Assembly (NCBI GenBank): GCA_049301135.1
Contig: JBAQKP010000299.1
Span: 1-7,377 of the forward strand
DNA: 7,377 nt
DNA from: JAYXXU01 sp049301135
GTDB lineage: Bacteria > Pseudomonadota > Gammaproteobacteria > Pseudomonadales > Moraxellaceae
Direction of reading: 5' to 3'
Shown: piece by piece, positions 6,414 through 7,377 of the stretch
Layout of the letters: every line of letters begins with the position of its first letter
How positions within the stretch are numbered: the first letter of the stretch is position 1
Position numbers and translations under genes: made by a program
The notes under the pieces: generated by a model
What the model was told of the DNA's origin: nothing
What the model saw: only the letters and a program-made list of their open reading frames with translations
Database searches by the model: none

Positions 6414-7377
6414 ATGAATTCGCCCAAAGTCGGTTTTGTTTCGCTCGGTTGTCCCAAAGCATTGGTAGACTCTGAGCGGATTTTGACCCAACTCAAGCTC
6501 GAAGGCTATGAGGTCGCCGCCGATTATGCCGATGCGCATGTGGTGGTGGTGAATACCTGCGGCTTTATCGAATCGGCGGTGCAAGAGTCGCTCGATGCGA
6601 TTGGCGAAGCGATCAGCGAAAACGGCAAAGTCATCGTGACCGGTTGTCTTGGCAAACACGAAGAAAAAATCCGCGCGATGCATCCCAGCGTGCTGAAAGT
6701 CACTGGCCCACATGCCTATGCTGAAGTGATGAGCGCGGTGCATGAATATGTGCCTGCGCCACCAGCACACAATCCGTATATTGATCTGGTGCCTGCGCAA
6801 GGCGTGCGATTAACGCCGAAGCACTACGCCTACCTGAAAATCTCCGAAGGCTGTAACCATCGCTGTACCTTTTGCATTATTCCATCGTTGCGTGGCGATC
6901 TGGTCTCACGGCCGATTGGTAGCGTGATGGATGAGGCGCAAGCACTGGTCAAAGCCGGTGTGAAAGAGCTACTGGTGATTTCGCAAGATACCTCGGCGTA
7001 TGGGTTAGACCTGAAATATAAGCTGGATTTTTGGAACGGTCAGCCACTCAAGAGCAAGTTTTTAGATCTATGTGAAGCGCTTGGCCAGCTCGGCGTGTGG
7101 GTACGTTTGCATTATGTCTATCCATATCCGCATGTTGATGCGGCGATTGATCTGATGGCGCAAGGCAAGATTCTGCCGTACTTGGATATTCCATTTCAGC
7201 ATGCCAGCCCACGCGTATTGAAGCTGATGAAGCGTCCCGCGCACAGCGAAAACACCCTAGAGCGCCTGAAAATTTGGCGCGAAAAATGCCCTGAAATTGC
7301 GATTCGCTCGACCTTTGTGGTCGGCTTCCCTGGTGAAACCGAAGAAGACTTTCAGTATTTGCTCGACTGGCTACAAG
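6414..7377 (+). CDS. rimO: Ribosomal protein uS12 methylthiotransferase RimO (3' truncated by window edge)
   Basis: Radical-SAM iron-sulfur enzyme that adds a methylthio group to a conserved aspartate of ribosomal protein uS12 (Asp89 in E. coli numbering). 321 codons are present. The N-terminal UPF0004/MTTase domain carries the three ligands of the auxiliary cluster, C13 (SLGCPKALVDSERI), C49 (NTCGFI) and C78 (VTGCLG). The radical-SAM motif is CNHRCTFC with C147, C151 and C154 in HYAYLKISEGCNHRCTFCII. RimO-specific stretches follow: RGDLVSRPIG, VISQDTSAYG, RLHYVYPYPHVD, ILPYLDIPFQHASP, LMKRP and FVVGFPGETEEDF. These separate it from the tRNA enzyme MiaB. About 120 residues, including the C-terminal TRAM domain, lie beyond the window. 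ATG 6414 has GGAG at 6401-6404, 9 bases upstream. The reading frame is uninterrupted to the edge. Confidence 0.97.
   Translation, partial: MNSPKVGFVSLGCPKALVDSERILTQLKLEGYEVAADYADAHVVVVNTCGFIESAVQESLDAIGEAISENGKVIVTGCLGKHEEKIRAMHPSVLKVTGPHAYAEVMSAVHEYVPAPPAHNPYIDLVPAQGVRLTPKHYAYLKISEGCNHRCTFCIIPSLRGDLVSRPIGSVMDEAQALVKAGVKELLVISQDTSAYGLDLKYKLDFWNGQPLKSKFLDLCEALGQLGVWVRLHYVYPYPHVDAAIDLMAQGKILPYLDIPFQHASPRVLKLMKRPAHSENTLERLKIWREKCPEIAIRSTFVVGFPGETEEDFQYLLDWLQ

Noticed and set aside
6306..6800. 164-codon open frame on the - strand
   Set aside because: It lies antisense over the strongly supported rimO start and the end of the GGDEF-EAL gene; its His- and Arg-rich product has no recognisable family.
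1..7377. CRISPR array, tRNA, rRNA, insertion sequence or prophage genes
   Set aside because: No regularly spaced repeats, cloverleaf-like sequence, rRNA motifs, transposase motifs or terminal inverted repeats with target duplications were seen on either strand.

Overview
The window looks like chromosomal DNA from a Gram-negative proteobacterium, most likely a betaproteobacterium. This rests on the HisC tail, the NtrB/NtrC pair and the RimO N-terminus, all read by eye. An assignment to Neisseriales or Chitinibacteraceae is a guess. Genes are dense and moderately GC-rich, except for one clearly AT-rich gene near the left end.

Left to right: (1) the 3' end of a HisC-type histidinol-phosphate aminotransferase gene on the + strand. 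(2) A short spacer with a hairpin, then an AT-rich + strand gene for a 138-residue protein whose C-terminal half resembles the Imm32 class of polymorphic-toxin immunity proteins, then a second hairpin. (3) On the - strand, a doubtful 40-codon ORF just downstream of ntrC, then ntrC and ntrB, reading right to left as ntrB-ntrC with 3 bases between them. (4) A regulatory region of about 360 bp between divergent genes. It holds a good -24/-12 (sigma-54) promoter match facing ntrB and four same-strand GGTGCA half-sites, one of them part of a 13/17 match to the NtrC operator. (5) On the + strand, a membrane-anchored HAMP-GGDEF-EAL protein for cyclic-di-GMP turnover. (6) The first 321 codons of rimO, running off the right edge.

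NtrB and NtrC form the nitrogen-status two-component system. NtrC is a sigma-54 activator, so the sigma-54 promoter plus NtrC-like sites suggests autoregulation of ntrBC. The same sites lie upstream of, and one lies within, a possible sigma-70 promoter for the GGDEF-EAL gene, so nitrogen status could also affect cyclic-di-GMP; that link is inference. HisC and RimO are housekeeping genes. The Imm32-like gene has no toxin partner here and is probably an acquired insertion. I see no tRNA, rRNA, CRISPR array, transposase or complete mobile element. I found no clear new system; the most informative structure is the ntrBC control region.
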